The notes: generated by a model not told the origin, from the letters alone. A stretch of DNA of 64,000 nucleotides from Planctomycetaceae bacterium (GCA_017795105.1 CP051247.1:3740001-3804000), one strand, 5' to 3'. Positions 46,153 through 55,026 are shown, counted from the first letter of the stretch. Made by a program: numbers and translations.

Positions 46153-47208
46153 ATGAAACATGGTTCCCATCTCGATCCCCCCAACCGCTTCGAACGCGTC
46201 CATGCCAAGGCCGATCTCGAGCATGTCGAATGGGATGTCGAGTATCTGAAGGAGCGGTCGGACCGCAAGATTCAATATCAGGCCGACGCCTCGAAGTCGA
46301 TCGTTTCCGAGAACGACTCGCCGGACGTTCCCTTTCGCTACAGCCTGAATCCGTATCGGGGCTGCGCTCATGCCTGTCCGTACTGCTATGCGCGGAATAC
46401 GCACGAGTATCTCGGGTTGAACGCCGGACTCGACTTCGAAACGCGAATCTTCGTGAAACATGGCGCTCCGAGGCTGTTGCGTGAGTTTTTGAGCAGGAAA
46501 CGCTGGGAGCCGGAACCGATTGTCTTCTCTGGCGTGACCGATTGCTATCAGCCTGCGGAGCGGGAGTTTCGGTTGACGCGTCAATGCCTCGAAGTCGCCA
46601 GCGAGTGCCATCAGCCGATCAGTATCATCACGAAAAACGCCCTGGTCTTACGCGATCTCGATCTTCTGAAGGAGATGGCCGGCCGGCAACTCGTGCATGT
46701 CAATCTCTCGATCACCTCGCTCGACCCGGAACTGGCTGGCGTGATGGAGCCTCGCACGAGCATTCCCGCTGCCCGTTTACGGGCAGTCGAGACTTTGGCC
46801 GATGCAGGCATCCCGGTCCGTGTGATGGTAGCGCCATTGATTCCCGGTCTGAATGATCATGAAGCCGCAGCCATTCTCAAGGCGGCTCGTGAGGCGGGAG
46901 CGGGCGATGCACGGTATGTCCTGCTGCGACTGCCGCTCACCGTGGAACCGGTCTTCCGCGAATGGCTGGAACGAACGCAACCGTTGAAAGCCGAGAAGGT
47001 GCAGAACCTGATCCGGGACACGCGATCCGGTAAGCTGAATGAATCGAACTGGGGCCAGCGGATGGTCGGAAGCGGAGAGATCGCCAACCAGATTCGGACC
47101 ATGTTCCAGGTCTTCCGCCAGAAATACGGATTCAGCGATCTTCCCAAACTCGACACAACCCAGTTCATACCGCCCCAGCCCACGACCGGCCAACTCCGGT
47201 TGTTCTAA
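46153..47208 (+). CDS. PA0069-family radical SAM protein
   Basis: The 351-residue protein has the radical-SAM cluster motif C71-x3-C75-x2-C78 in YRGCAHACPYCYAR. It continues with EYLGLNAGLDFETRIFVK, VFSGVTDCYQPAEREFRLTRQCLEV, ISIITKNALVLRDLDLL, LSITSLDPELAGVMEPR and RVMVAPLIPGLNDHE, all typical of the PA0069 branch related to spore photoproduct lyase. The reaction is not established for this branch; a DNA- or RNA-related role has been proposed by homology. GGAG precedes ATG 46153. Confidence 0.93.
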   Translation: MKHGSHLDPPNRFERVHAKADLEHVEWDVEYLKERSDRKIQYQADASKSIVSENDSPDVPFRYSLNPYRGCAHACPYCYARNTHEYLGLNAGLDFETRIFVKHGAPRLLREFLSRKRWEPEPIVFSGVTDCYQPAEREFRLTRQCLEVASECHQPISIITKNALVLRDLDLLKEMAGRQLVHVNLSITSLDPELAGVMEPRTSIPAARLRAVETLADAGIPVRVMVAPLIPGLNDHEAAAILKAAREAGAGDARYVLLRLPLTVEPVFREWLERTQPLKAEKVQNLIRDTRSGKLNESNWGQRMVGSGEIANQIRTMFQVFRQKYGFSDLPKLDTTQFIPPQPTTGQLRLF

Positions 47209-47243
47209 GCAGTGTTCGTAACCCGAAACTCGAGCGACATAGG

Positions 47244-47331
47244 GTCAACTCCCGTAGGGTCCGCTGTGCGGACGCGGTGACGAGGTGCAATGCAAAGTGG
47301 AGTTTCATAGCCCCCTGAATCGATCCCGGCG
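47244..47331. repeat. 88-bp direct repeat, copy 1
   Basis: This copy matches 47558-47645 at 82 of 88 bases by eye. It contains a small TCCGC/GCGGA hairpin. Confidence 0.88.
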
Positions 47332-47429
47332 CAATCGGTTGTCCGGATCGGCTCGGTTGAGACTTTCGAAAAGTCATAGCGGCTTCGTGGCATAGCGGCG
47401 CTGTTGGTTGCGTATGCGGACATTGATCC

Positions 47430-47447
47430 GGTGCGTCAAGACGCACC
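47430..47447. repeat. Short palindrome, copy also near 61356
   Basis: GGTGCGTC-AA-GACGCACC is a perfect 8-bp palindrome. Its inner 16 bases recur at 61356-61371, in another intergenic region. Confidence 0.75.
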
Positions 47448-47462
47448 CTACGAGCTGAATCC

Positions 47463-47520
47463 TAACCCGAAGCGTGAGCGAGGGACCCGACCGCATTTCC
47501 CTCGCTCACGCTTCGGGTTA
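47463..47520. repeat. Perfect 23-bp inverted repeat (LTRSVSEG-type element)
   Basis: The arms at 47463-47485 and 47498-47520 are exact complements around a 12-base loop. The arm contains CCCGAAGCGTGAGCGAGGGA, which on one strand reads as LTRSVSEG, a string I know from many spurious planctomycete reading frames. It looks like a dispersed REP-type element. Confidence 0.88.
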
Positions 47521-47557
47521 AGAAAAGACGAGAGTGACAACCGGTCTTCGATTGGAA

Positions 47558-47645
47558 GTCAACTCCCGTAGGGTCCGCTTTGCGGACGCGGTGACGAGGG
47601 GCAATGCAGAGTGGCGTTTCATTGCTCCCTGAATCGATCCCGGCG
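47558..47645. repeat. 88-bp direct repeat, copy 2
   Basis: This copy has 6 differences in 88 bases from 47244-47331. The palindromic element lies between the two copies. Confidence 0.88.
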
Positions 47646-47693
47646 GATTGTTCGGATGGAAGGTGACGGGAGTGCACCCCAGTCTTCGATCGA

Positions 47694-48512
47694 TCAGCCC
47701 GCTTTGCTGGAGATGAAGTCGTTGGCTTTGCCGAGCGGGAGTTTGAGGGTGAAGCTGGTGCCTTCTCCCACGCGGCTGTCGACTCGAATTCGTCCGCGAT
47801 GGGCTTCGATGATCTGTCGACAGAATGCCAGACCGAGGCCGGTGCCGCCTTGTCCCTGTTCGTCGGCCTTCTTGGTGGTATAGAAGGCATCGAAGATTTT
47901 GGGGAGCTGGTCAGACGGAATTCCGCTGCCGGTGTCTTTCACGCTCACAATGGCCCACGAGCCGTCCCGATCGATATCGACCGTGATCGTGAGCGTGCCC
48001 CCCTGCTCCATGGCCTGGCGGGCGTTGATGATCAGGTTGAGCAGAATCTGCTGCAGCTGATTCGGGTTCACATCGGCGTAAGCGTCAGCCGCGAAGTTCT
48101 TGACGAGAGACACACGATGCTTCTGCAGGTCCTTTTCCACCAGCACGAGGACATCCTCCACCAGCTGGGAGAGGCGATGCATTTCCCGAGACTCCGGACG
48201 GTTCCGGGCGTAGGAGAGCATCCCCGTGGTGATCTTGGCGGCTCGCTGACCGGCGGCCAGGATCTTGTCGAACGCCTTGTCGCGCGTCGCTTCATCGCGA
48301 TGCCGCAGACCCATTTTGGCGTAGTTGATGACGGTCGTGAGAATGTTGTTGAACTCGTGCGTGATCGACGAGGCCAGCACGCCGACTGTGCTCATTTTCT
48401 CGAGCTGCAGCATCAGCTTTTGCATCTCTGCCAGCTGGTTTTCGAGAGCAGCGATCCGTTCTGGAGTGTTCGGTGCGGGTTCGTCAGAAACAGATTGATT
48501 TGAGGCGTACAT
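47694..48512 (-). CDS. Soluble sensor histidine kinase
   Basis: From ATG 48512 the product is 272 residues (a TTG at 48536 would add 8). An N-terminal coiled coil (AALENQLAEMQKLMLQLEKM) leads into the HisKA box with His52 in SSITHEFNNILTTVINYA. The HATPase domain has an N-box QILLNLIINARQAMEQGG, G1 DTGSGIPSD, F-box and G2 GGTGLGLAFCRQIIEAHRGRI. There is no membrane segment and no input domain beyond the coiled coil, so it probably depends on a partner for its signal. No response regulator is adjacent. Confidence 0.92.
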   Translation of the reverse strand: MYASNQSVSDEPAPNTPERIAALENQLAEMQKLMLQLEKMSTVGVLASSITHEFNNILTTVINYAKMGLRHRDEATRDKAFDKILAAGQRAAKITTGMLSYARNRPESREMHRLSQLVEDVLVLVEKDLQKHRVSLVKNFAADAYADVNPNQLQQILLNLIINARQAMEQGGTLTITVDIDRDGSWAIVSVKDTGSGIPSDQLPKIFDAFYTTKKADEQGQGGTGLGLAFCRQIIEAHRGRIRVDSRVGEGTSFTLKLPLGKANDFISSKAG

Positions 48513-48884
48513 GGCAGCAGTCGATTCCTTTCTCAACGCGGAGGAATCCTTATGAGCAATTGCCGGCTGGCAATTGGCATGGCCTGTGGGTGCTCTCCAG
48601 CAGCCAGGGCAGGCGCGCGAACTCCGCTATTCTCGAAGATCGGCACCGCTTTGCAGAAACTTGCGGTCAGGCCGGCCCGTCGGCAACTCGGTCCCGAGAA
48701 CGTGTCTGCTGCCCCGATTAGGATTTCCTCGGAGAATGGGTAAACCAGAGAAACCGACTCTCTTCGCAATTGAAAAAAGAGTGTCCAGTGGACAAGATGG
48801 AGCCATCTGGCGGACGAATCAGCACCTTTCCAATCTCTCGTAGTCTGCCGGGGATGTCCCTCTCGAATTTTTCCGGAGAAAACG
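48513..48884. other. Intergenic region, no gene seen
   Basis: There are 372 bases between divergent genes. No convincing gene, tRNA or strong promoter was found. Confidence 0.45.
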
Positions 48885-49823
48885 ATGTCCGTGGCCCGCT
48901 CCGACGAACTGTTCACGCCCGATCCGACAAAGCCAACAGCTGAAGACCGGATGGCGGAACTGAATCTGTCTCTTTCCCCCGAGATCGACTACGACCTCGA
49001 TTCGATGTTCCCGAAAACGGAGGGCTGGGGCTGGAAATCGCAGATGAAGAAGAAGGCCAAGCTGATTCAGCAGATTGAGCCGGAACTTCTCGATTGCCTG
49101 CATGAAGGAGAGCGGGTTCTATATGTCGCCAAAGGCGTGCGTTACTCCTTCGTCGAGTTCTACTTCATGGGACTCTGGGCCTCGATGATCAACCACACGC
49201 AATTCGTACTCACGAACCTGCGAGTGTTGATGATCCACTGCAATTCTCGCGGAAAGGCCAAACGAACCTTCTGGATGCTGTATTACAGCCAGATCGAGAA
49301 GTTCAAAGGGACCTGGAACGGCATGCTCAACCTGAAGCTGAAGGATGGAAAGAAACTCTCCTTCTCCGGCTTCTCGAAGTCCGACCGCAAAGAAATGCCC
49401 ACGATCTTTCAACAGGCACTCGACCGGTATCGGGAGTCCGGATTCGATCCGACGACTTCGCAATCGCTCGAGAATCTCTGCTCGTATTGCAAGGATCAGG
49501 TTCCTGCACAAACCCACACCTGCGACAACTGCGGGGCGACCTATTGGACGCCGACCCAGCTCGCCTGGCGAAGCTTTGTTTTCCCCTCATGGGGTGATTT
49601 CCTGATGGGGCACACTTCGATCGCCGTGCTGGAAATGTTTGGGGGGATCATCACGTGGACAACGCTGCTGATTGGTCTCCAGCGGTGGGCGGAAACCGGG
49701 AACACCGTTCCGCTTGTTGTTGCACTGTTCGCCTTCGTGATCGCACACAGTATCGATGCGATTATTACGGTGAAGATTGCCAAGAAGGGGCTACATCCCA
49801 GGACGATGCCGGATCCTGCATGA
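48885..49823 (+). CDS. PH-like and zinc-ribbon membrane protein
   Basis: The 312-residue protein starts at ATG 48885 with GGAG 8 bases upstream. Residues 70-180 read like a bacterial PH-like domain (LHEGERVLYVAKGVRYSFVEFYFMG...QFVLTNLRVLMIH...YYSQIEKFKG). A four-Cys zinc ribbon follows (CSYCKDQVPAQTHTCDNCGATY, about 205-226). Two or more transmembrane segments end the protein (AVLEMFGGIITWTTLLIGL, VPLVVALFAFVIAHSI). This order suggests a membrane-anchored housekeeping protein with cytoplasmic ligand binding. The family is not named and the function is unknown. Confidence 0.78.
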   Translation: MSVARSDELFTPDPTKPTAEDRMAELNLSLSPEIDYDLDSMFPKTEGWGWKSQMKKKAKLIQQIEPELLDCLHEGERVLYVAKGVRYSFVEFYFMGLWASMINHTQFVLTNLRVLMIHCNSRGKAKRTFWMLYYSQIEKFKGTWNGMLNLKLKDGKKLSFSGFSKSDRKEMPTIFQQALDRYRESGFDPTTSQSLENLCSYCKDQVPAQTHTCDNCGATYWTPTQLAWRSFVFPSWGDFLMGHTSIAVLEMFGGIITWTTLLIGLQRWAETGNTVPLVVALFAFVIAHSIDAIITVKIAKKGLHPRTMPDPA

Positions 49824-49832
49824 GCCAATAAA

Positions 49833-49867
49833 AAAAGTGTGATGCCCGCGATGGACATCACACTTTT
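49833..49867. terminator. Bidirectional intrinsic terminator
   Basis: AAAAGTGTGATG (49833-49844) pairs perfectly with CATCACACTTTT (49856-49867). It serves the two convergent genes on each side. Confidence 0.88.
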
Positions 49868-49893
49868 GAGTCTTCGGAGTCAGCTCGCTTTGT

Positions 49894-51093
49894 TTAGAAG
49901 GCCTGAACTTCCGGCAGAGCCTGAGACATCTGGGGCTGCCAGCCAAAGGTCGGCGAGGCAGAGATCTGGCCCTGAGCCTGGAAATCGTGCTGAGGCATCA
50001 TTCCGTCGAACGGCGAGGCGATCTGTGGAGCCGACATGGTTGTCTGCGGAGCCATCATCGTCTGGGGAGCCATCATCATCTGCTGATTCTGAGCGGTCCA
50101 GTCGAAGGCCGGCGGAGCGGCGACCTGATACTGCGGGTTCATTTCAGCTGTGTTGTAGGGCACTCCGTAGCTGGCGGGCGGGGCCGGCATCGGCGGTGCC
50201 CACGCGGTTGTGGTTTGAGGGTATCCGTTCATTTGCGGGTAGCTGGCCAAATGCGGCTGAGCGTTCATCTGCGGATAGGCGGCCATGCCGTAATCCATGG
50301 GCATCATCGGAGCAGCAGCCATCTGCGGAGCTCCCCCCATCATCGGAGCATTCCAGGCAGCGATCTGAGCACTCTGGGTTTCCCAGGGCGCTGCTCCGGC
50401 AGGGACGCCCGCCATCATGGTCGGAGCCTGCGGGTTCTTGAGATGCGGATAGCGTTCTTCAAGACCGGCCAGACGCGACTGGACCTGATAACGAGTCGGA
50501 TCGGTGATGACGGCTCGCTCGTACATGGCCATCGCTTCCTGCGGGCGGCCTTGAGCTTCATAAACCTGACCCAGCTGAGCGATCGCGTGATCGTGCCGCG
50601 GGTTGATTTGAAGGGCCTGCATCAGCGAGCTTTCAGCAGCCTGATAGTTTCCGTTCTTCTGCTGCAGCCACGCCATTTCGATCTGAGCTTCGGCCGAATA
50701 CGGCTGAGCTCCAGCCCAGGTGGTCAGCATCTGCTCGGCTTCACCGACGCGGCCCTGTTCGACCATCATCGCGGCCAGGCCATGATAAGACGGCTGGTGC
50801 GAAGGATCGATGCTGATGGCCTGGCGATAGATCTGCTCGGCCTGCATGTACTCGCCCCGTTTGGCGTTCGCAGCCGCGAGATTGTAAAGGTAGTGCGGGT
50901 TCGTCGGGTCTTCGACGACCGCCTTGTGGAATTCACGGGCGGCCATTGTGTAATTACCACGCTGGTAATAGGCCTGGCCCGACTCATTCATGACGAACCC
51001 CGTCATTCTCGTGCAGCCGCACAGGCTGAACAGAGCAGCCGTCGAGAGGACGGTACCGGCAATGAGTCCAAGACGATTAAGGCAGGAGATCAT
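49894..51093 (-). CDS. TPR lipoprotein with Met/Gln/Pro/Tyr-rich C-terminus
   Basis: The 399-residue protein has a lipoprotein signal (LIAGTVLSTAALFSLCGC, with the lipobox Cys at about 25 or 27). At least five TPR repeats run from about 38 to 215 (GQAYYQRGNYTMAAREFHKAVVEDPTNPHYLYNLAAANAKRGEYMQAEQIYRQAISIDP and following). The last 180 residues are low-complexity, rich in Met, Gln, Pro, Ala and Tyr, with YPQM repeats. It should sit in the periplasm or outer membrane as a scaffold. The partner is unknown; the Met-rich tail could also bind metal, which is speculative. Confidence 0.85.
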   Translation of the reverse strand: MISCLNRLGLIAGTVLSTAALFSLCGCTRMTGFVMNESGQAYYQRGNYTMAAREFHKAVVEDPTNPHYLYNLAAANAKRGEYMQAEQIYRQAISIDPSHQPSYHGLAAMMVEQGRVGEAEQMLTTWAGAQPYSAEAQIEMAWLQQKNGNYQAAESSLMQALQINPRHDHAIAQLGQVYEAQGRPQEAMAMYERAVITDPTRYQVQSRLAGLEERYPHLKNPQAPTMMAGVPAGAAPWETQSAQIAAWNAPMMGGAPQMAAAPMMPMDYGMAAYPQMNAQPHLASYPQMNGYPQTTTAWAPPMPAPPASYGVPYNTAEMNPQYQVAAPPAFDWTAQNQQMMMAPQTMMAPQTTMSAPQIASPFDGMMPQHDFQAQGQISASPTFGWQPQMSQALPEVQAF

Positions 51094-51488
51094 GGAGGAA
51101 CCTCACTTCGATCGACCCGGGATCCGGGCCTGTCGAGTCGCTGGAGATGACTGCTGAGGAACAGCCAAGGGGAAATGATTGATAGGAGGAGGGTGCGGCG
51201 AGGTGGAAAGGTGCCGCGACTTGATTTCAACAAAAAATAGCGATCCCCAAATTTTCGCTCAAGATGAATGCAGATCCGGTCGAAAAGCACCGGAGGCTGG
51301 TAAAGTTTGCAATCCCGCCTGCTGGCGGGGACGGGAATGGCTGTCAATTCACGGCGTTTTCTGCTACGCTCGTCGTTTCGAACCGTCACCTGCGGTCTGG
51401 ATCCGTGCGCCGTCACGGTGAATAATAAGTCGAACAAACGCTTCGTCGTTTCGATGAAGCTCCCGAAAACATTCAGGAAAAAGCTGAG

Positions 51489-51497
51489 AGGAGGTGA
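51489..51497 (+). promoter_or_regulatory. Strong Shine-Dalgarno site of rpsU
   Basis: AGGAGGTGA at 51489-51497 is a near-complete anti-16S match. It decides the start at GTG 51503 rather than GTG 51494, which lies inside it. Confidence 0.85.
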
Positions 51498-51502
51498 ATT
51501 GC

Positions 51503-51694
51503 GTGGTTAAATTGCGTCTCCGCGAAGGAGAAAATGTCAACGACGCCGTCAAGCGTTTCCGCAAGCTGGTGGAACACAGCGGTATCAAGAAGGAAATGCG
51601 TCGCCGGGAATATTACGAGAAGCCCAGCGAAACGAAACGACGTGCACGTCGTCGGGCAGAACGCCGCGAGCAAATTAACCGACGCTCACGCTAG
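51503..51694 (+). CDS. rpsU: 30S ribosomal protein bS21
   Basis: The 63-residue product from GTG 51503 reads MVKLRLREGENVNDAVKRFRKLVEHSGIKKEMRRREYYEKPSETKRRARRRAERREQINRRSR in three overlapping blocks that match bS21 throughout: the conserved E-x(4)-A-x-RRF/KRFRK core, REYYEKPSE, and a highly basic tail. The protein binds the platform of the small ribosomal subunit near the anti-Shine-Dalgarno and helps initiation. It is a single-gene transcript here, followed by three hairpins. The length is in the normal range for the family. Confidence 0.96.
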   Translation: MVKLRLREGENVNDAVKRFRKLVEHSGIKKEMRRREYYEKPSETKRRARRRAERREQINRRSR

Positions 51695-51750
51695 TTCAAT
51701 GTGATCCCGGTGACTCACCGGATCAGGAATTAGCTCACGCTCTCAGAGTG

Positions 51751-51780
51751 AGGAATCGAATCCCCTCGGGGACGATTCCT
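51751..51780 (+). other. Structured RNA segment downstream of rpsU
   Basis: AGGAATCG (51751-51758) pairs with CGATTCCT (51773-51780), and inside it TCCCC pairs with GGGGA around a 2-base loop, leaving an AA bulge. It lies between rpsU and its terminator and may stabilise the mRNA 3' end. Confidence 0.55.
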
Positions 51781-51792
51781 GCGGAAGGAACG

Positions 51793-51826
51793 AAAAAGGC
51801 ACTGACTGAAAAGTCAGTGCCTTTTT
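51793..51826 (+). terminator. Intrinsic terminator of rpsU
   Basis: A perfect 15-bp stem (51793-51807 with 51812-51826) has a GAAA tetraloop and ends in T5. It has the same GGCACTGAC stem core as the terminator at 40081. Confidence 0.92.
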
Positions 51827-51856
51827 CTATGCGCTCTACCAACCCGGCCGTAAAAA

Positions 51857-51880
51857 AAGCACGCCTCGTAAGGCGTGCTT
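51857..51880 (-). terminator. Intrinsic terminator of the DUF1559 gene
   Basis: AAGCACGCCT pairs with AGGCGTGCTT around CGTA; on the minus strand it is followed by a run of U. It lies 26 bases after the stop of the gene ending at 51906. Confidence 0.85.
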
Positions 51881-51905
51881 CGTATGGTTCGGCTCTCAGG
51901 ACGGC

Positions 51906-52958
51906 TTAGAAGTCCTGAATCTGTTCGTTTCCGTTGCGGGTGGCCAGGTTGCCGAAGATCGAGCGATCGATCGTTTTCGAGATGTCGCGGGTCGAACCAT
52001 CGCACATCGAGAAGACGACGATGCCGTCGTGCCAGCTGCCGAACGTGAAGATCGGGCTGAGATAGTTCGAGTCGTCATAGTCGGCCAGCAGATCGTCGAT
52101 CTGGCGTCCGGCATCATTCTGGTGAGGAACGGCACTGCAGCAGGAGGCTCCGTCGCCCCAAAAACCGAACAGCGAGTCGCCCACCATTAGAGTGGTCGTC
52201 ATGCCGTCGGAAATATCGCGGTCGGTCACGGCACTGTTACGAAACAGGACGCCGTTGGCGACCGGTCCCGGATTCGTTGCTCCCGGACCAGGGGTTCGGC
52301 CAGCGACACCGCGATACGAGGAGAAGGCAAATCCTTCCGGGCGGGTCGACGGCAGCACGGCACTCGGGCAGATGAACGATTCCATCTCAATTCGCACGGC
52401 GGTCTGGTTCTTGTTGTTCCAGTTCAAACCGGAATCGAACTTCAGCTGACGTGTCTCTGCACCGGCGGCGACTTCAGCATCCAACTCAGGCAGCATAAGG
52501 GCCATCCAGGACCAGAGGTTGTCGTACCACCAGTGATCGACGGTGTACTGCGGATTCGACTCGAGATTGAAGATGATCGGATTGGCCTGAAAGTTCAGGG
52601 GGTACTTCGTGCTGAGCGTCAGCTCGAAGTTCACATAGTTGATGTTCGTACCGTCGATGTAGCCATCGCCGTCGACATCTTCATTGACGTCCTGAATCCC
52701 GTTGCTGTTCACATCGCCCGGTTCCGGACGCACATACCCGGAGGGGAAGCACTTGTGCGAATCGAGGTAGTTGTGAGCAGCCAGAACGATCTGGTGCAGG
52801 TTATTACGACAGGCGGTGCGGCGAGCCGCTTCGCGAGCCCGTTGGACGGCCGGCAAGAGCAGAGCCACTAGGACGCCAATGATCGCGATCACGACGAGCA
52901 ATTCAACGAGCGTGAAGCCGCGTCGTCTGGTAACAGTTTGAGCGTGCAGCGGCACCAT
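51906..52958 (-). CDS. DUF1559 protein with prepilin N-terminus
   Basis: ATG 52958 has GGAG 7 bases upstream and gives 350 residues. RRRGFTLVELLVVIAIIGVLVALLLPAVQRAREAARRTACRNNLHQI is the type IV prepilin signal (cleavage after Gly, Glu at +5) followed by the usual DUF1559 block. The C-terminal part holds the typical VMVGDSLFGFWGD, NYLSPIFTFGSWHDGIVVFSMCDGSTRDISKTID motif (H-x-G-x(n)-DGSV/T). Planctomycetes have dozens of these proteins, thought to be pseudopilin-like surface proteins; individual functions are unknown. Confidence 0.94.
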   Translation of the reverse strand: MVPLHAQTVTRRRGFTLVELLVVIAIIGVLVALLLPAVQRAREAARRTACRNNLHQIVLAAHNYLDSHKCFPSGYVRPEPGDVNSNGIQDVNEDVDGDGYIDGTNINYVNFELTLSTKYPLNFQANPIIFNLESNPQYTVDHWWYDNLWSWMALMLPELDAEVAAGAETRQLKFDSGLNWNNKNQTAVRIEMESFICPSAVLPSTRPEGFAFSSYRGVAGRTPGPGATNPGPVANGVLFRNSAVTDRDISDGMTTTLMVGDSLFGFWGDGASCCSAVPHQNDAGRQIDDLLADYDDSNYLSPIFTFGSWHDGIVVFSMCDGSTRDISKTIDRSIFGNLATRNGNEQIQDF

Positions 52959-53424
52959 AAAAGATCTCCATGGATGGTCCACGAGCCCCCGGAAAACAAG
53001 GGTCATGAACTGCGTACGATAGGGTCTCGAGACTGATTTACATTATCAGGAGCGGACGACGAATGCAAATTGTTCGATGCAACGCCGGGGAAATCTGAAC
53101 ACCTTCCTGAAGCGGCCCGGTCCTCCCTGAAACGGTAAAATTACGGAGATTCTACATTCCGTTCCCGAATCGGCTGGGGCATTCGAGATTCCCTGGCCTG
53201 CCAGATTGCGCTCGCTTGAGCAATTCTCGGCTTCTGAAGCGAAAAGAAGGTGGATGCCGCATGTATTTTCGGAAAAATCGGCCCCCCTTGCCCGTCTTCC
53301 TGCAGTTTCCCCACTTCAAATGACGATTCAGAAACGGACGAGTGCCCTCGATGTGCCACGGTTGAAGTGCAGCAGGCCGGTTTTCTATTGGAAAGGTCGT
53401 ATTTCCTGGTCCGGAGACCTCGCA
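52959..53424. other. Intergenic region, no gene seen
   Basis: There are 466 bases between divergent genes. Frames present here have no ribosome sites or recognisable composition. Confidence 0.45.
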
Positions 53425-53766
53425 ATGAGTCACGTCGGCTTCAGTTCGGTGAATCCCGCTATCTTCGCCAGTTCCGTCAGCGGCGGACAACAGGTCCGGT
53501 CCGGCCGAAACGAGGCGGCCCAGGCCAATGCCGGTCAGGATTTCAAAAGCACAATCGAGGCCCTGAGCAGCCGGCAGTCGGAAGATGTCAGCGAAGCTTC
53601 GCTTGAGTCCGATCGTGACGCCGATGGCCGGGAGGCATTCGGTGGCGACGACCAGCAGCCCGATCAGCACGAAGCGGCGATGAAGAATCTGGAACGCCTG
53701 CAGGATCCGAAGCGATGCCCGGACGCTGAACAGATCTGCGGAAACATTCTCGATCTGGATGTGTAA
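53425..53766 (+). CDS. Small hypothetical protein (113 aa)
   Basis: ATG 53425 has GGAG 8 bases upstream. The product is Ser/Gln/Asp/Glu-rich and hydrophilic, with no signal peptide or membrane segment (MSHVGFSSVNPAIFASSVSGGQQVRSGRNEAAQANAGQDF). Its central part resembles the disordered Gln/Ser-rich N-termini of secreted or flagellar-type substrates, but no family is recognised. It is on the same strand as the mreB-like gene, 179 bases upstream. Confidence 0.55.
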   Translation: MSHVGFSSVNPAIFASSVSGGQQVRSGRNEAAQANAGQDFKSTIEALSSRQSEDVSEASLESDRDADGREAFGGDDQQPDQHEAAMKNLERLQDPKRCPDAEQICGNILDLDV

Positions 53767-53945
53767 TCGCAAACAACGTCGGAATCGCCACGAGGCCGTT
53801 CAGCGGGGGCGAAACTCGTTGCCGTTCCTGAGTTTCTGCAGATTTCGGGCAACCTGGAGCCGGAAGTCGATCTTGCTGTGAAGTGCCCTTCACGAGTACA
53901 GTCCCGCCGATATCGCAGGAAGCGTTTTTCTATATCGGCCAGGAC

Positions 53946-54995
53946 ATGCTGCAGCGTCTGCACAGATGGGTTTCCCCGGGATTGGGAATCGACCTGGGAA
54001 CAGCGAACACTCTGATCGCAGTTCTGGGGACCGGTATCGTTGTGAATGAACCGTCCGTGGTCGCTCTCGCCCGTGACTCTCGACGGATTCTGGGCCGCGG
54101 GACCGCTGTCGGCAAACTCGCGCGGCAGATGCTCGGCCGCACTCCCGATACCATCTCGGCGGTTCGTCCGCTCTCCGAGGGGGTCATCACCGACTTCAAA
54201 CTCTGCGAAGCGATGCTCAAATACTTCGTCCGTAAGGCGATCGGAAATGGGCGTGCCCTCCGGCCCCGTACGGTCATCGCGGTGCCCGGACGGATTTCCC
54301 CGGTCGAAAAGCGAGCCGTCTTTCACAGTGCCGAGCGATCCGGAGCCGGGAAGGTTTATCTGATCGAAGAACCGCGGGCGGCCGCCATTGGAGCCGGCAT
54401 GCCAATTTCGGAACCGATCGCCTCGATGGTCTGCGATCTTGGCGGCGGGACCACGGAAGCAGCCGTACTGAGCCTGGGAGATATCGTCGTCAGCAAATCG
54501 TCGCGTGTCGCCGGAGAGCATTTCGATCAGGCGATCGTCGATTATCTGCGGAGACAATATTCCCTCCGCATCGGACTGCAGACCGCAGAACAGGTGAAGA
54601 TCGATCTTGGTTCGGCCTGGCGACTGCCTCACGAACATGCCCTGGAAGTCCGCGGGCTCGATCTGGTGAGCGGCGTGCCTCGTAAGGCGATTGTAACCAG
54701 TGAAGAGATTCGCGAAGTCATGCTGCGAACGCTCGAAGAAATCGGTGCGTGTCTGCGCGAGACGATTGAGCAGTGTCCACCAGAGTTGATTTCCGATCTT
54801 GCCCAGACGGGACTGGTTTTGACTGGTGGCGGGGCACTGATTCGCGGCATTGACCAGTATCTTCGCGAGTATCTCGGCATTCCGGTGCGAATCGACGATG
54901 ACCCGACAACCACTGTGGCTCGGGGCACGGCGATCTGCCTGGAGCACCTGTCGCAGTGGAAGCACGTGCTGATGTCGGACAGCGGAAACCTCTGA
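53946..54995 (+). CDS. mreB: Rod shape-determining protein MreB
   Basis: From ATG 53946 the product is 349 residues, the family length. Actin-fold motifs are all present: phosphate-1 GIDLGTANTLIAV, connect-1 region LSEGVITDFKLCEAMLKYFV, IAVPGRISPVEKRAV, phosphate-2 CDLGGGTTEAAVLSLG, VYLIEEPRAAAIGAG and the adenosine motif TGGGALIRGIDQYL. MreB polymerises under the membrane and guides cell-wall synthesis. It is followed after 31 bases by mreC-like and mreD-like genes, the usual order. Confidence 0.94.
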   Translation: MLQRLHRWVSPGLGIDLGTANTLIAVLGTGIVVNEPSVVALARDSRRILGRGTAVGKLARQMLGRTPDTISAVRPLSEGVITDFKLCEAMLKYFVRKAIGNGRALRPRTVIAVPGRISPVEKRAVFHSAERSGAGKVYLIEEPRAAAIGAGMPISEPIASMVCDLGGGTTEAAVLSLGDIVVSKSSRVAGEHFDQAIVDYLRRQYSLRIGLQTAEQVKIDLGSAWRLPHEHALEVRGLDLVSGVPRKAIVTSEEIREVMLRTLEEIGACLRETIEQCPPELISDLAQTGLVLTGGGALIRGIDQYLREYLGIPVRIDDDPTTTVARGTAICLEHLSQWKHVLMSDSGNL

Positions 54996-55026
54996 GTCGC
55001 CGTTGATCTCAGGAACATTCGAGGCC

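Larger units (their letters stand above)
47209..47693. other. Repeat-rich intergenic region
   Basis: It holds no gene. It contains an 88-bp direct repeat, a 23-bp inverted repeat and a short GACGCACC-type hairpin (listed separately). Frames across it are encoded by the repeats rather than by a protein gene. Confidence 0.75.

Noticed and set aside
47209..47693. CRISPR array
   Set aside because: There are only two copies of an 88-bp repeat with no regular short repeat-spacer pattern and no cas genes.
47462..47890. Minus-strand frame containing LTRSVSEG
   Set aside because: It is formed by the dispersed palindromic repeat and the antisense of the histidine kinase end, not by a protein gene.
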